A DNA stretch of 6,954 nt from Candidatus Melainabacteria bacterium (GCA_014380105.1 JACMKL010000256.1:1-6954); one strand, 5' to 3'. Counted from the stretch's first letter, positions 1 through 6,576 are shown. Numbers and translations are program-made. Notes: generated by a model from the sequence alone, not told the origin.

Positions 1-423
1 GTCGCAATCGACTCATTTCCGAACTACGGCAAAATTCACGGAGCGCTCGCTGCCGACGCAGTTTTAGCTTTCGTAGGTGACCGTCTCAACGCGATTAGTC
101 GCAGTGATATCGACCTCGCCGGGCGTTATGTCAATGAGCGTTTTCTTTTGATCTTGCCTGAAACACCAGGGAAGGGCGCACAGGTTTTTGCGGAACGAGT
201 TCGTAAAGACATTGAAAATGCTGTCATGGAATGGCAGTGGCACAAACTCCAAGTCTCCGTGAGCATTGGAATAGCGCATCGCCCCGGACATGCTGGCGAA
301 GCGGAAGAACTTATTGTTCAAGCTGACATGGCCTGCGAATCTGTCGAGAAGCGCGGCGGCAACGGCATCGCCATTGCTCAAATTACCGAGTACGCTGCAA
401 GCGATCAGCCCCAACAATTCTAA
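1..423 (+). CDS. Degenerate GGDEF-domain protein, C-terminal part (5' end outside window)
   Basis: Reading frame 1 is open from the left edge to TAA at 421-423, giving 140 residues. The fold signature of a GGDEF (diguanylate cyclase) domain is clear: FLLILPET after the active-site loop, a helix with AERVRKDIE, the strand VSVSIGIA, and a closing ADMACESVEKRGGNG in place of the usual AD.ALY.AK..GRN. The catalytic loop is not conserved: where RYGGDEF is expected, residues 42-48 read RYVNERF (bases 124-144). The metal-binding Asp of the first strand is Ala2 in AIDSF. The guanine-contacting Asn appears replaced by Gly10, while Asp19 remains. The RxxD inhibitory site is also absent (SDID). From family knowledge such domains do not make c-di-GMP and usually act as nucleotide sensors or partner modules; that role is inference. 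The N-terminal domains lie outside the window. The gene converges on queA with a 4-bp overlap. Confidence 0.85.
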   Translation, partial: VAIDSFPNYGKIHGALAADAVLAFVGDRLNAISRSDIDLAGRYVNERFLLILPETPGKGAQVFAERVRKDIENAVMEWQWHKLQVSVSIGIAHRPGHAGEAEELIVQADMACESVEKRGGNGIAIAQITEYAASDQPQQF

Positions 424-1550
424 AGAATCAACATCGCATCGCCATAACTGTAGAAGCGGTAGCGCTCCAAAACGGCTTCTTTGTAGGCTTCCATAATTCT
501 GTCTCGCCCAGCATAAGCGGCGACTAGAATAAGTAGGCTGGAGGCGCTCAAGTGAAAATTGGTAATCAGGCTATCCACGATGCGAAAATCATGCCCAGGC
601 TTCACGTACAAGTTTGTGCTGCCGTTTTCGACTGCTTCTAACTTCCCACTCGCGCCCGCCGATTCCAGCGCTCGCAGAGAGGTCGTGCCGACCGCTACGA
701 CCCTTTTACCTCTTGCCTTGGCATCGTTTACCGCTTGTGCCACGGTTTCTGAAATGGAATAAGTTTCGGCTTCAATCGTGTGTTCGTCAACGCTTGTCGA
801 TATTGGCTTAAAAGTACCAGGACCAACATGCAGCGTCACTTTATGCAGTTCGATTCCAGCCACTCTTAGTTCTTCAATTAACTCATTTGAAAAATGAAGG
901 CCGGCTGTGGGCGCGGCAACAGCGCCAGGATTTTTTGCAAAGACGGTTTGATAACGGTCAATGTCTTCAGTTCGGCTTCCTAAAGGCGGGCGGGCTGCCA
1001 TATCGGATTCTTCTTTGTTTCTGTGAATATAGGGCGGAAGGGGAGCAAATCCAACTTCCTTCAAGAAATCAAATACAGTTTCTTTTGCACCAAGATCGAC
1101 CAGCATTCTTTTGTAGCCGTCCGGACCGAGCACGAAATCTTTTACGAAAATTGGAAATGTTCTTCCGTTTGCGCCTTCGACTTCCAGCTCGTCTCCTACC
1201 TTTAGCCGTTTTATTGGCATCACCATGGCTTCCCAGATGTTTGTGGCAGTCGCCATAGGCTTAATCAACAGAAGCTTAACCACGCCTCCTGTTTTGCGTT
1301 TCGCATAAAGTTTTGCAGGCAGCACTTGAGTGTCGTTGACTACAATTATGTCGCCCTCTTTAAGAAAAGATTTGATGTCCTTAAAGCGCAAATGCGACCT
1401 GGTATCTTTTGCGCGGTCGATGACGAGAAGCCTAGATTCATGCCTCTCTTCGATGGGTTGCTGAGCGATCAACTCGGCAGGCAAATCAAACTCAAAATCT
1501 TTGAGGTCTAAAGTTTGGTCAAGAGCAGCAGGCTGATTGGAATTTTGCAT
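420..1550 (-). CDS. queA: QueA, S-adenosylmethionine:tRNA ribosyltransferase-isomerase
   Basis: QueA transfers and isomerises the ribosyl group of S-adenosylmethionine onto preQ1 at tRNA position 34, making epoxyqueuosine in tRNAs with GUN anticodons (Tyr, His, Asn, Asp). The 376-residue product carries the family landmarks in order: FDLPAELIAQQP (21-32), RLLVID (40-45), VNDTQVLPAKL (71-81), PLPPYI (170-175), YQTVFA (200-205), VAAPTAGLHF (211-220), LHVGPGTF (240-247), NFHL (331-334) and the C-terminal YSYGDAML (367-374). It is slightly longer than E. coli QueA (about 356 aa), from an N-terminal tail of about 16 residues and an apparent insertion around 178-196. NFHLSASSLL has Ser where Pro is usual. 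I chose the ATG at 1550: an upstream TTG (1589) would run into queG, and the family homology begins only at about residue 16. No Shine-Dalgarno precedes 1550; a -10-like GATAAT does, which suggests a near-leaderless mRNA. The stop is TAG, directly after the conserved C-terminus, so UAG acts as a normal stop here. queG is divergent. Confidence 0.97.
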   Translation of the reverse strand: MQNSNQPAALDQTLDLKDFEFDLPAELIAQQPIEERHESRLLVIDRAKDTRSHLRFKDIKSFLKEGDIIVVNDTQVLPAKLYAKRKTGGVVKLLLIKPMATATNIWEAMVMPIKRLKVGDELEVEGANGRTFPIFVKDFVLGPDGYKRMLVDLGAKETVFDFLKEVGFAPLPPYIHRNKEESDMAARPPLGSRTEDIDRYQTVFAKNPGAVAAPTAGLHFSNELIEELRVAGIELHKVTLHVGPGTFKPISTSVDEHTIEAETYSISETVAQAVNDAKARGKRVVAVGTTSLRALESAGASGKLEAVENGSTNLYVKPGHDFRIVDSLITNFHLSASSLLILVAAYAGRDRIMEAYKEAVLERYRFYSYGDAMLIL

Positions 1551-1564
1551 ATTTCGGGTATTAT
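1537..1564 (+). promoter_or_regulatory. Putative queG promoter, leaderless
   Basis: TTGGAA (1537-1542) and TATTAT (1559-1564, 5 of 6 to the -10 consensus) are separated by 16 bp. A start site 7 nt after the -10 falls on the A of the queG ATG (1571). No Shine-Dalgarno lies before that ATG, which fits a leaderless transcript. The -35 lies inside the first codons of queA. The boxes were matched by eye and not tested. Confidence 0.5.
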
Positions 1565-1589
1565 CGTGCCATGAGTTTAAAGGAAGCAA
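1560..1589 (-). promoter_or_regulatory. Putative queA promoter, sharing its -10 with the queG promoter
   Basis: On the minus strand GATAAT (1565-1560, 5 of 6) lies 9 nt before the queA ATG. A weak TTGCTT (1589-1584) sits 18 bp upstream of it, inside queG. The two -10 boxes occupy nearly the same base pairs. Predicted start sites near 1553 (-) and 1571 (+) are about 18 bp apart. This queA leader would be only about 3 nt long. Confidence 0.4.
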
Positions 1590-2221
1590 TTAAGGAAACT
1601 GCTTTAGCGCTTGGGTTTCAGCGGACCGTAATAGCGTCGCTGGAGCCAATGGAAGCTGAGCGACAAGAATACGAACGCTGGCTGGCATTAGGTTATGCGG
1701 CTGGCATGGAGTATTTGAAGCGCAACCCACATTTTAGAACATCTCCGCAATTGCTTTACCCTTCGGGTCGCTCGGCAATTGTGGTTTCGGTCAGTTATTA
1801 CTCGGAAGTACCGCCTGTGCCAGGTCCTTTTTTCGGGCGGGTGGCGCGATACGCGGTTGGGTTAGACTATCATGTCGTGATTCGAGCAAAGCTACGAGAG
1901 CTTAACGAAAGAATCGAAAAGCTGGCTGGCCAGAAAATTATGGCTAAAGCTTTTACAGATGATGTCTCTCTGTTTGAACAAGGTCTTGCCGCACGCCATG
2001 GCTTAGGATTTGCCGGACGGCACACCTTGATCATTGGACCGCAACTTTTAGGCACGTATAATTTTGTCGCCGAACTCATTACAGAACTCGAGCTGGAGGC
2101 TGATGAGCCATATCAGGGCACCTGCGGAAAGTGCTTCAGGTGTGGTGAGGCTTGCCCAACCGATGCCATCGTATATGGTGTCGGTGTCGATGCCAATAAA
2201 TGTATTTCGTACCTGACTATC

Positions 2222-2224
2222 TAG
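2222..2224 (+). other. In-frame amber codon within queG
   Basis: TAG lies between ATC (Ile217) and AAT (Asn219) in queG. It differs from GAG (Glu) by one base, and Glu is the family residue here. The local context is UAG-AAU, not the leaky UAG-CAR-YYA type. queA and queG itself both end in TAG, so a general reassignment of UAG is not suggested. Confidence 0.95.
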
Positions 2225-2226
2225 AA

Positions 2227-2245
2227 TAAAGGTGGCATTCCTTTA
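2227..2245 (+). other. Small hairpin two bases after the queG amber codon
   Basis: TAAAGG (2227-2232) and CCTTTA (2240-2245) form a perfect 6-bp stem with a 7-nt loop (TGGCATT), beginning two bases after the TAG. It lies within sequence coding for NKGGIPL. Structures 3' of stop codons can promote recoding, but this stem is short, A/U-rich and closer than most known stimulators. Chance is a fair explanation. Confidence 0.4.
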
Positions 2246-2248
2246 GAG

Positions 2249-2731
2249 TTGAGAAAAGCGCTTGGTCGCTGGGTTTATGGCTGCGACGTCTGTCAGGATG
2301 TTTGCCCCTACAATCAGCGTCCCCCGGCTGCACTCTGGGAAGAATTCTCTGCTGATAAAGGTGTCGGTCATTACCTGTCATTGCTTTCAATGTTTGATCT
2401 AAAAACAGATGAAGAATTTCGCGCGCGCTTCGAAAAATCTCCTGTGCGACGCCCTAAATTGCGAGGACTGACCAGAAACGCTCTTGTGGTGATCGGCAAT
2501 ATTCTTCGAGATTCATCAGCTGGTCATGGAGAAACGGAGGAGGCGTGTCATTCCGCCATCGAACGTGTGTTTGCATTCATTGATGGGAAACCTGAAGATA
2601 TGCTCCTTGAGCACGCTTATTGGGCGCTTGCTCAGTACGATTCAAGCGAAGTACAGAAGCGTCTTTTGAATAAATTGGATGCGAACGTGAGTAGCGAAGT
2701 TAAAGAGCTTGCTTCTCTCTATTTGAATTAG
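2249..2731 (+). CDS. queG: 3' part of queG: second cluster motif and helical C-terminal region
   Basis: After the amber codon the queG frame is open to TAG at 2729-2731. It encodes the second cluster motif GCDVCQDVCPYN (Cys238, 241, 245 of the full frame), then FRARFEKSPVRRPKLRGLTRNALVVIGN, of which the SP.RR..L.G..RNA core is a strong QueG signature. A HEAT-like helical stretch follows with LEHAYWALAQY near the end. As a separate product it could begin at TTG 2249. An AGG-rich stretch (2228-2235) lies about 13 nt upstream, too far to be a convincing ribosome binding site, so independent translation is doubtful. Alone it would lack the cobalamin-binding and catalytic domain. Its last 32 bp overlap the 3' end of the opposing glycosyltransferase gene. 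Confidence 0.7.
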   Translation: MRKALGRWVYGCDVCQDVCPYNQRPPAALWEEFSADKGVGHYLSLLSMFDLKTDEEFRARFEKSPVRRPKLRGLTRNALVVIGNILRDSSAGHGETEEACHSAIERVFAFIDGKPEDMLLEHAYWALAQYDSSEVQKRLLNKLDANVSSEVKELASLYLN

Positions 2732-3932
2732 TTTCAAACTCATCCACGTTGTTTTTCACTCGTTGAGTGGTATCCACCGAATAGTCGCGGTCTTTCCATT
2801 TGACCTGCCGACCAGTCAGGAAGCAATACGCTGAGTTGAGATACAACGCACTTACCAGCACGGCTCCAGCTGGCAACAGCAACAAGTCGTAGAATTTCAG
2901 ACCTTTATAAAAGAGTGCACCTTTGAAGTACCAGACTGCCACAAGGATAAATTGAGCGGCCACGAGTGACAATGAAAGGGGAACAGACGTAATTTGAGAA
3001 ACATATGTGAGATTGGTGAGTATCAAAATCAGCGAAAGAATCGGAACCACTGCGCAAATGTGCAGCAGAAGAATTACTGCAATAAGTGATTTGATATCGC
3101 AATTTATCAGAGCAAAAGCATTCTTTGTCCACCCTTGCCAGAGCTCAGGAAAGCTTGTGTACATGCGAACTGTGTAAAGTGGGCGACCATCGCATGCGGT
3201 CACTGCGAAACCTTTTGATTTGGCAACTTTGCCAATTGAGATATCATCCAGAATCTGGTCTTTCACACTGGCGTGACCGCCGAACGAATCGTACGCCGTT
3301 TTCTTTACGCCAATATACTGCCCGTAAGCATAAGCGCGCGGACTGCTTGGATCGTTTATCGAATTATTTGGATCGCCAACCAGAAATGAACTCAACAGAG
3401 CCGGCATGACCACCCGTTCTCCAAGGCTGTAGAGCTCTTGAACAGGCATGAAAGAAATAAGGTCTACTTTGTATTCTATGGCTGCTGAGATGGCGTCACG
3501 AATTGAATTTGAATGGTGGTAAGTATCTGCATCAGTAAAGATCAACCAATCACCATTTGCAGACGGATAGCCGTGATCTAACGCGTTGCACTTACCTAAC
3601 CAGCCCGGTCGACTTTCTCGACCATTGACGATTTTGAAATTTTGATTAGCCGCCGCAACTTCGGCAATAATGGCTCCTGAGCTGTCTGTTGATTTGTCAT
3701 CGATAACGATCACTTCAAAATTCGGATAATCTTGTTTTGCAATTGATTCCAGGCAGCGTCGAACTTTCCCCTCTTCGTTTCTGACTGGAATGATTACGCT
3801 TACAGATGGTAAATTTTGATCAGCTAAAGTGCTGCGTTTGACTTTGCGAAATGTCGCGAAGAAAGACGTCATCAAAACTAGCAGCGTTGAAATGATTAAA
3901 GTATGAACGATTAAGAATGCAATCAAAAACAC
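2700..3932 (-). CDS. Membrane-bound family 2 glycosyltransferase
   Basis: The protein has 410 residues, starting at GTG (3932). It opens with a membrane helix (about 2-27). A GT-A catalytic domain of family 2 follows: VSVIIPVRNEE (44-54), VIDDKSTDSS (76-85), the metal/nucleotide-binding TDADT (133-137), the general-base region ILDDISIG (227-234) and LWQGWTKNAF (264-273), in the place of the family (Q/R)xxRW motif. Three further hydrophobic spans lie near 283-307, 318-336 and 347-370. The tail from about 378 (KWKDRDY onward) is charged and probably cytosolic. This layout resembles HpnB, CrtQ and CruC/CruG-like enzymes, which act on hopanoids or carotenoids, but I cannot separate these from glycolipid or polysaccharide enzymes, so I give no symbol. 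The gene diverges from the P450, which may share its pathway. Confidence 0.92.
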   Translation of the reverse strand: MFLIAFLIVHTLIISTLLVLMTSFFATFRKVKRSTLADQNLPSVSVIIPVRNEEGKVRRCLESIAKQDYPNFEVIVIDDKSTDSSGAIIAEVAAANQNFKIVNGRESRPGWLGKCNALDHGYPSANGDWLIFTDADTYHHSNSIRDAISAAIEYKVDLISFMPVQELYSLGERVVMPALLSSFLVGDPNNSINDPSSPRAYAYGQYIGVKKTAYDSFGGHASVKDQILDDISIGKVAKSKGFAVTACDGRPLYTVRMYTSFPELWQGWTKNAFALINCDIKSLIAVILLLHICAVVPILSLILILTNLTYVSQITSVPLSLSLVAAQFILVAVWYFKGALFYKGLKFYDLLLLPAGAVLVSALYLNSAYCFLTGRQVKWKDRDYSVDTTQRVKNNVDEFETNSNREKQAL

Positions 3933-3939
3933 AGTCGTG

Positions 3940-3943
3940 CTCC
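3940..3943 (-). promoter_or_regulatory. Ribosome binding site of the glycosyltransferase gene
   Basis: GGAG on the minus strand (3943-3940) ends 7 nt before the GTG at 3932. It supports this non-ATG start, which also gives the complete first membrane helix. Confidence 0.65.
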
Positions 3944-3955
3944 GGGCTCGTTGAG

Positions 3956-3961
3956 ATCATA
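3956..3961 (-). promoter_or_regulatory. Putative -10 box of the glycosyltransferase promoter
   Basis: TATGAT (minus strand, 3961-3956) matches the -10 consensus at 5 of 6 positions. A start about 7 nt downstream would give a 17-nt leader that includes the GGAG site. No good -35 is seen at 16-18 bp, so the call is weak. Confidence 0.35.
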
Positions 3962-3994
3962 CACGAATTTAAATGCCTCTCTGTAATTTTGCAG

Positions 3995-4023
3995 TTGTCA
4001 TTTGTGCGGGCAAGGTGCAAAAT
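3995..4023 (+). promoter_or_regulatory. Putative promoter of the P450 gene
   Basis: TTGTCA (3995-4000, 5 of 6) and CAAAAT (4018-4023, 4 of 6) are 17 bp apart. Transcription would start near 4030, about 38 nt before the chosen ATG. This is a by-eye match in the divergent gap shared with the glycosyltransferase. Confidence 0.35.
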
Positions 4024-4067
4024 AAAAGCACCTTTGTGGCAAGTCGCCTTTGGACTTTTACCAGCTT

Positions 4068-5453
4068 ATGACACCAGATACGGTAGCAAAAAAACTGATT
4101 GAGACGCGTCGTTGTCCTGGTCCTGCCAGGCTTAATCTCTGGGATTTGAGAGAGGGATTGAAAGATCCACTCGCATTCAATTTTAAGCACTGGTCAACTT
4201 TCGGGAATTCCATTCATTTCAGATCTAATGGAGCACCTGACTGGATGTTATTTGCGCATCCCACTTCGATTGAGCAAATTCTTCAATCTAATCAACGCAA
4301 CTATGCTAAACCAGCCCGCTTCCGCTCGCCATTTGGATTAGTTGGTGGATTGGGCATTTTGACAAGTGAGGGCGAATTGTGGCGCAAGCAAAGGCGTCTG
4401 ATTCAGCCTGTTTTCAACCGCAGTCATTTGGGGGTGCTTGGAGCACTGATGACGTCATCGATTGTCGAGCAGGTTTCATTGTGGGAGAGGACGAATCTAA
4501 CTGAAGTTAAGGATCTTTTTGCGGAGATGTCGACTTTGACCTTTCGAGTGATTGGTCACGCTCTTTTTCGTGATGACCTCACGTCACACCGAGAAGACTT
4601 TTGCCAGGCTCTAGAAGCTGCTGTTGACCATATTAGTTTTCAAATGAACTGCCTGATTCCAGTACCCGCGTGGGTTCCTATTCCTCAGAATTTGAAATTC
4701 CAGAAGGCGCGGCGCACACTCGATGCGGTCGTCAACGAAATTATTGAACGAAGAAGAAGATCGACGCCTCGTGAAGGCGATTTATTGGCATTGCTTATGG
4801 CGTCGGTTGATACTGATTCAGGCGAGAGTATGAGCGACGAGCAATTGCGGGATGAGGTTATGACCCTTCTTGTGGCTGGACACGAGACAGTCGCTCTGGC
4901 GCTCACCTGGACACTCATTTTGCTTGCCCAAAACCCGGAAGCTAAGTCAGTTTTGCTAGACGAACTGCAGTCTGTACTTTCCGGGCGTGAAGCGAAAATG
5001 GAAGACTTGCATCAATTGCCTTACAACAAGATGGTCCTGTCAGAGGCTTTCAGGCTCTACCCTCCTGTGTGGGGACAGCCGCGTGAAGCTTTGGATGAAG
5101 ATGAAATCGCTGGGTATCACGTTCCGAAGGGAATTTCTGTAACCGTCAGTCAATATTTGACTCATCGGCACCCTGAATTTTTTCCAGACCCGGACAGTTT
5201 CTCCCCACAAAGATTTTTACCTGAGAACGAAGCGAAGCTGCCAAAATTCGCCTATTTCCCCTTTGGGGGAGGTGGTCGAGCGTGCATCGGAAATCACTTT
5301 GCTATGGCTGAAGCGCAATTGGCGTTAGCGACAATTTTGCAGAGATTTGATTTTCAATTTTCTGAAAGTCTAAATATCCCCACCAAAGCAGGCTGCACTC
5401 TACGACCGCAAACAGGCGTTCCTGTGCGTTTTGTCAGTCGTGGTCGAATGTGA
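4068..5453 (+). CDS. Cytochrome P450 monooxygenase
   Basis: This is a haem-thiolate monooxygenase that would insert one oxygen atom into an organic substrate using electrons from separate redox partners. Counting from the ATG at 4068 (461 aa), it shows the helix-C WRKQRR (105-110), the I-helix oxygen-activation motif AGHET (270-274, followed by Val where Thr or Ser is common), the K-helix EAFR (Glu326, Arg329), the PQRF meander motif and the haem loop FPFGGGGRACIG with proximal Cys406. Length and order match a complete enzyme. There is no N-terminal membrane anchor and no fused reductase, so it should be cytosolic and rely on a ferredoxin/reductase encoded elsewhere. A TTG at 4050 would add six residues; neither start has a clear Shine-Dalgarno. 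The style is that of bacterial CYPs acting on fatty acids or terpenoids, but the substrate cannot be told. The stop is TGA. Confidence 0.95.
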   Translation: MTPDTVAKKLIETRRCPGPARLNLWDLREGLKDPLAFNFKHWSTFGNSIHFRSNGAPDWMLFAHPTSIEQILQSNQRNYAKPARFRSPFGLVGGLGILTSEGELWRKQRRLIQPVFNRSHLGVLGALMTSSIVEQVSLWERTNLTEVKDLFAEMSTLTFRVIGHALFRDDLTSHREDFCQALEAAVDHISFQMNCLIPVPAWVPIPQNLKFQKARRTLDAVVNEIIERRRRSTPREGDLLALLMASVDTDSGESMSDEQLRDEVMTLLVAGHETVALALTWTLILLAQNPEAKSVLLDELQSVLSGREAKMEDLHQLPYNKMVLSEAFRLYPPVWGQPREALDEDEIAGYHVPKGISVTVSQYLTHRHPEFFPDPDSFSPQRFLPENEAKLPKFAYFPFGGGGRACIGNHFAMAEAQLALATILQRFDFQFSESLNIPTKAGCTLRPQTGVPVRFVSRGRM

Positions 5454-5472
5454 TTAGCGCGAAATCCCAAAG

Positions 5473-5500
5473 TTGGGTAATATAGGTTGTCTGCTATATG
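5473..5500 (+). promoter_or_regulatory. Putative extended -10 promoter before the methyltransferase gene
   Basis: TGCTATATG (5492-5500) reads as an extended -10 (TGn plus TATATG, 4 of 6). TTGGGT (5473-5478) lies 16 bp upstream as a weak -35. Predicted transcription starts near 5507, about 34 nt before the TTG start codon. Confidence 0.35.
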
Positions 5501-5526
5501 TATTGCAAAACGCTTTTAAGACGGTC

Positions 5527-5533
5527 TAAGGGG
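5527..5533 (+). promoter_or_regulatory. Ribosome binding site that selects the TTG start of the methyltransferase
   Basis: TAAGGGG ends 7 nt before TTG 5541 and is the best Shine-Dalgarno in the window. The next candidate, ATG 5583, has only a poor TCTGGG upstream, so the TTG start is preferred. Confidence 0.65.
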
Positions 5534-5540
5534 CACAGAC

Positions 5541-6557
5541 TTGCGGAATCTCGCGGAAAATCAAGTTAAGTCTGGGCTCAAGATGGTCGACGTAAACTGC
5601 AATTATTGTGGTTCGTCCAGTCGCAGTCTTGTGACCGCTGGCACGGATCTTGATTACGGAATTACAGACGACGTATTCAATGTTTGTAAGTGTCATGATT
5701 GTGGACTGGTTTATATGAGTCCGCGCCCGGATATCTCGGAATTGCCGAAATTGTATCCGCCTCATTATGCGCCTTACAGCGTAGAAGATGACTACGACGC
5801 GAGTAGCAAACAAACTTTCTATTACAAGCTTCTATACACTTCAATCAGACTTTTTGTCGACTTCTGGCTTGAAAGACTTCTACCGAATAAAAAAAGCATT
5901 TCTGTTTTGGACATTGGCTGCGCGGATGGGCACGCACTTAATTGCATGCGTCATTCTGAGAAGAAAAAAGTTGAAACCTTTGGCGTTGATATTTCTGAAA
6001 TAGGAATTGAGAAGGCAAGAGCCAATGGTCATACAGCCTACCTTGGGCGTTTTGAAGATATTGATCTTCCACACGCCAGCTTTGATCTTGTCTATGCTGG
6101 TCACGTTATTGAACACGTTTCCGATCCTGCTGCGTTCATCGCCAAGATAAATGATGTCCTTAAGCCAGGCGGAGTGTGCATTTTATTTACTCCAAATATT
6201 GGCTCAATTGACGCAAAGATTTTTCAAGACCGCCTATGGGGACCATATTGTCTTCCGAGACATTGGTATTTCTTTGATCGCAACTCGTTAGAGAAATTAG
6301 CCACTAGAGCTGGTTTAACCGTTTCAGCTGTGGCGTATATTCCAACTGGTTCTACCTGGCTCTATACGATGCACAGTGTTTTTAAAGGAACACCCAGGCT
6401 CGCGCATCTTGCTGAAAAATGGTTTCCTCTTCAGGGATCGATGAAAATCAACGCGTTTAATATCGTAAGCAATTTTATTTTCACAGCGATGGATCTGGCA
6501 GTCTGGTGTTTGACTTTGCAGACGTCCAACATGGGAATCGCACTGCGTAAGCCATAA
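5541..6557 (+). CDS. Class I SAM-dependent methyltransferase with N-terminal zinc-ribbon-like motif
   Basis: This 338-residue protein starts at TTG behind a good ribosome binding site. Near the N-terminus CNYCG (Cys20, Cys23) and CKCHDCGL (Cys51, Cys54) form a likely four-cysteine zinc site, followed by YMSPRP, as in many methyltransferases of cell-surface sugar and secondary-metabolite clusters. The Rossmann domain shows motif I VLDIGCADGH (122-131), the acidic end of strand 2 in GVDIS (148-152, Asp150), FDLVYAGHVIEHV (181-193) and LKPGG. A C-terminal hydrophobic stretch (roughly 310-330) may associate with the membrane. The substrate is unknown. Proximity to a P450 and a membrane glycosyltransferase suggests a lipid, pigment or sugar, which is inference. 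The next gene starts 19 bp after its TAA, so the two are probably co-transcribed. Confidence 0.9.
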   Translation: MRNLAENQVKSGLKMVDVNCNYCGSSSRSLVTAGTDLDYGITDDVFNVCKCHDCGLVYMSPRPDISELPKLYPPHYAPYSVEDDYDASSKQTFYYKLLYTSIRLFVDFWLERLLPNKKSISVLDIGCADGHALNCMRHSEKKKVETFGVDISEIGIEKARANGHTAYLGRFEDIDLPHASFDLVYAGHVIEHVSDPAAFIAKINDVLKPGGVCILFTPNIGSIDAKIFQDRLWGPYCLPRHWYFFDRNSLEKLATRAGLTVSAVAYIPTGSTWLYTMHSVFKGTPRLAHLAEKWFPLQGSMKINAFNIVSNFIFTAMDLAVWCLTLQTSNMGIALRKP

Positions 6558-6576
6558 CGTCCGGGACTATTAAACG

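Larger units (their letters stand above)
1571..2731 (+). pseudogene. queG: QueG, epoxyqueuosine reductase, interrupted by one in-frame TAG
   Basis: QueG is a cobalamin- and iron-sulfur-dependent enzyme that reduces epoxyqueuosine to queuosine in tRNA, the step after QueA. One reading frame covers a normal family length (385 sense codons plus the internal TAG). The first 217 residues hold the N-terminal QueG domain (about 50-130), the catalytic Asp region FTDDVSLFEQGLAARHGLGF (Asp130, matching the family VDTGPVLER) and the first cluster motif CGKCFRCGEACP (Cys185, 188, 191, 195). Cys211 follows in CISYLTI. Codon 218 is TAG, where the family has Glu after CISYLTI. The same frame then continues with the second cluster motif and a helical C-terminus. 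The 217-residue product would lack Cys238, 241 and 245; in a two-cluster ferredoxin fold each cluster takes ligands from both motifs, so it should be inactive. No frameshift or other stop is present. The disruption is therefore very recent, a sequencing error, or suppressed in vivo. Confidence 0.9.

Noticed and set aside
887..1258. Open frame on the plus strand inside queA
   Set aside because: It is a shadow of the well-conserved queA on the other strand, with no family signature.
1551..1589. A 13-residue N-terminal extension of QueA from TTG 1589
   Set aside because: It would overlap the queG start, uses a TTG without a ribosome binding site, and adds sequence outside QueA homology.
2222..2224. 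Genome-wide reassignment of UAG, or pyrrolysine insertion
   Set aside because: queA ends with TAG directly after its conserved C-terminus and queG also ends in TAG, so UAG works as a stop here. No pyl genes are in the window, and the family residue is Glu.
2722..2738. TTTGAA/TTCAAA inverted repeat at the queG end as a terminator
   Set aside because: It is an A/T-only style 6-bp stem with no T-run, and it lies in the region where the two genes meet.
5466..5477. CCCAAAGTTGGG after the P450 as an intrinsic terminator
   Set aside because: The stem is at most 4-5 bp with a very small loop, and no T-run follows.
5526..5813. Open frame on the minus strand over the methyltransferase start
   Set aside because: It covers the cysteine motif coding sequence of the methyltransferase in antisense and has no recognisable features of its own.
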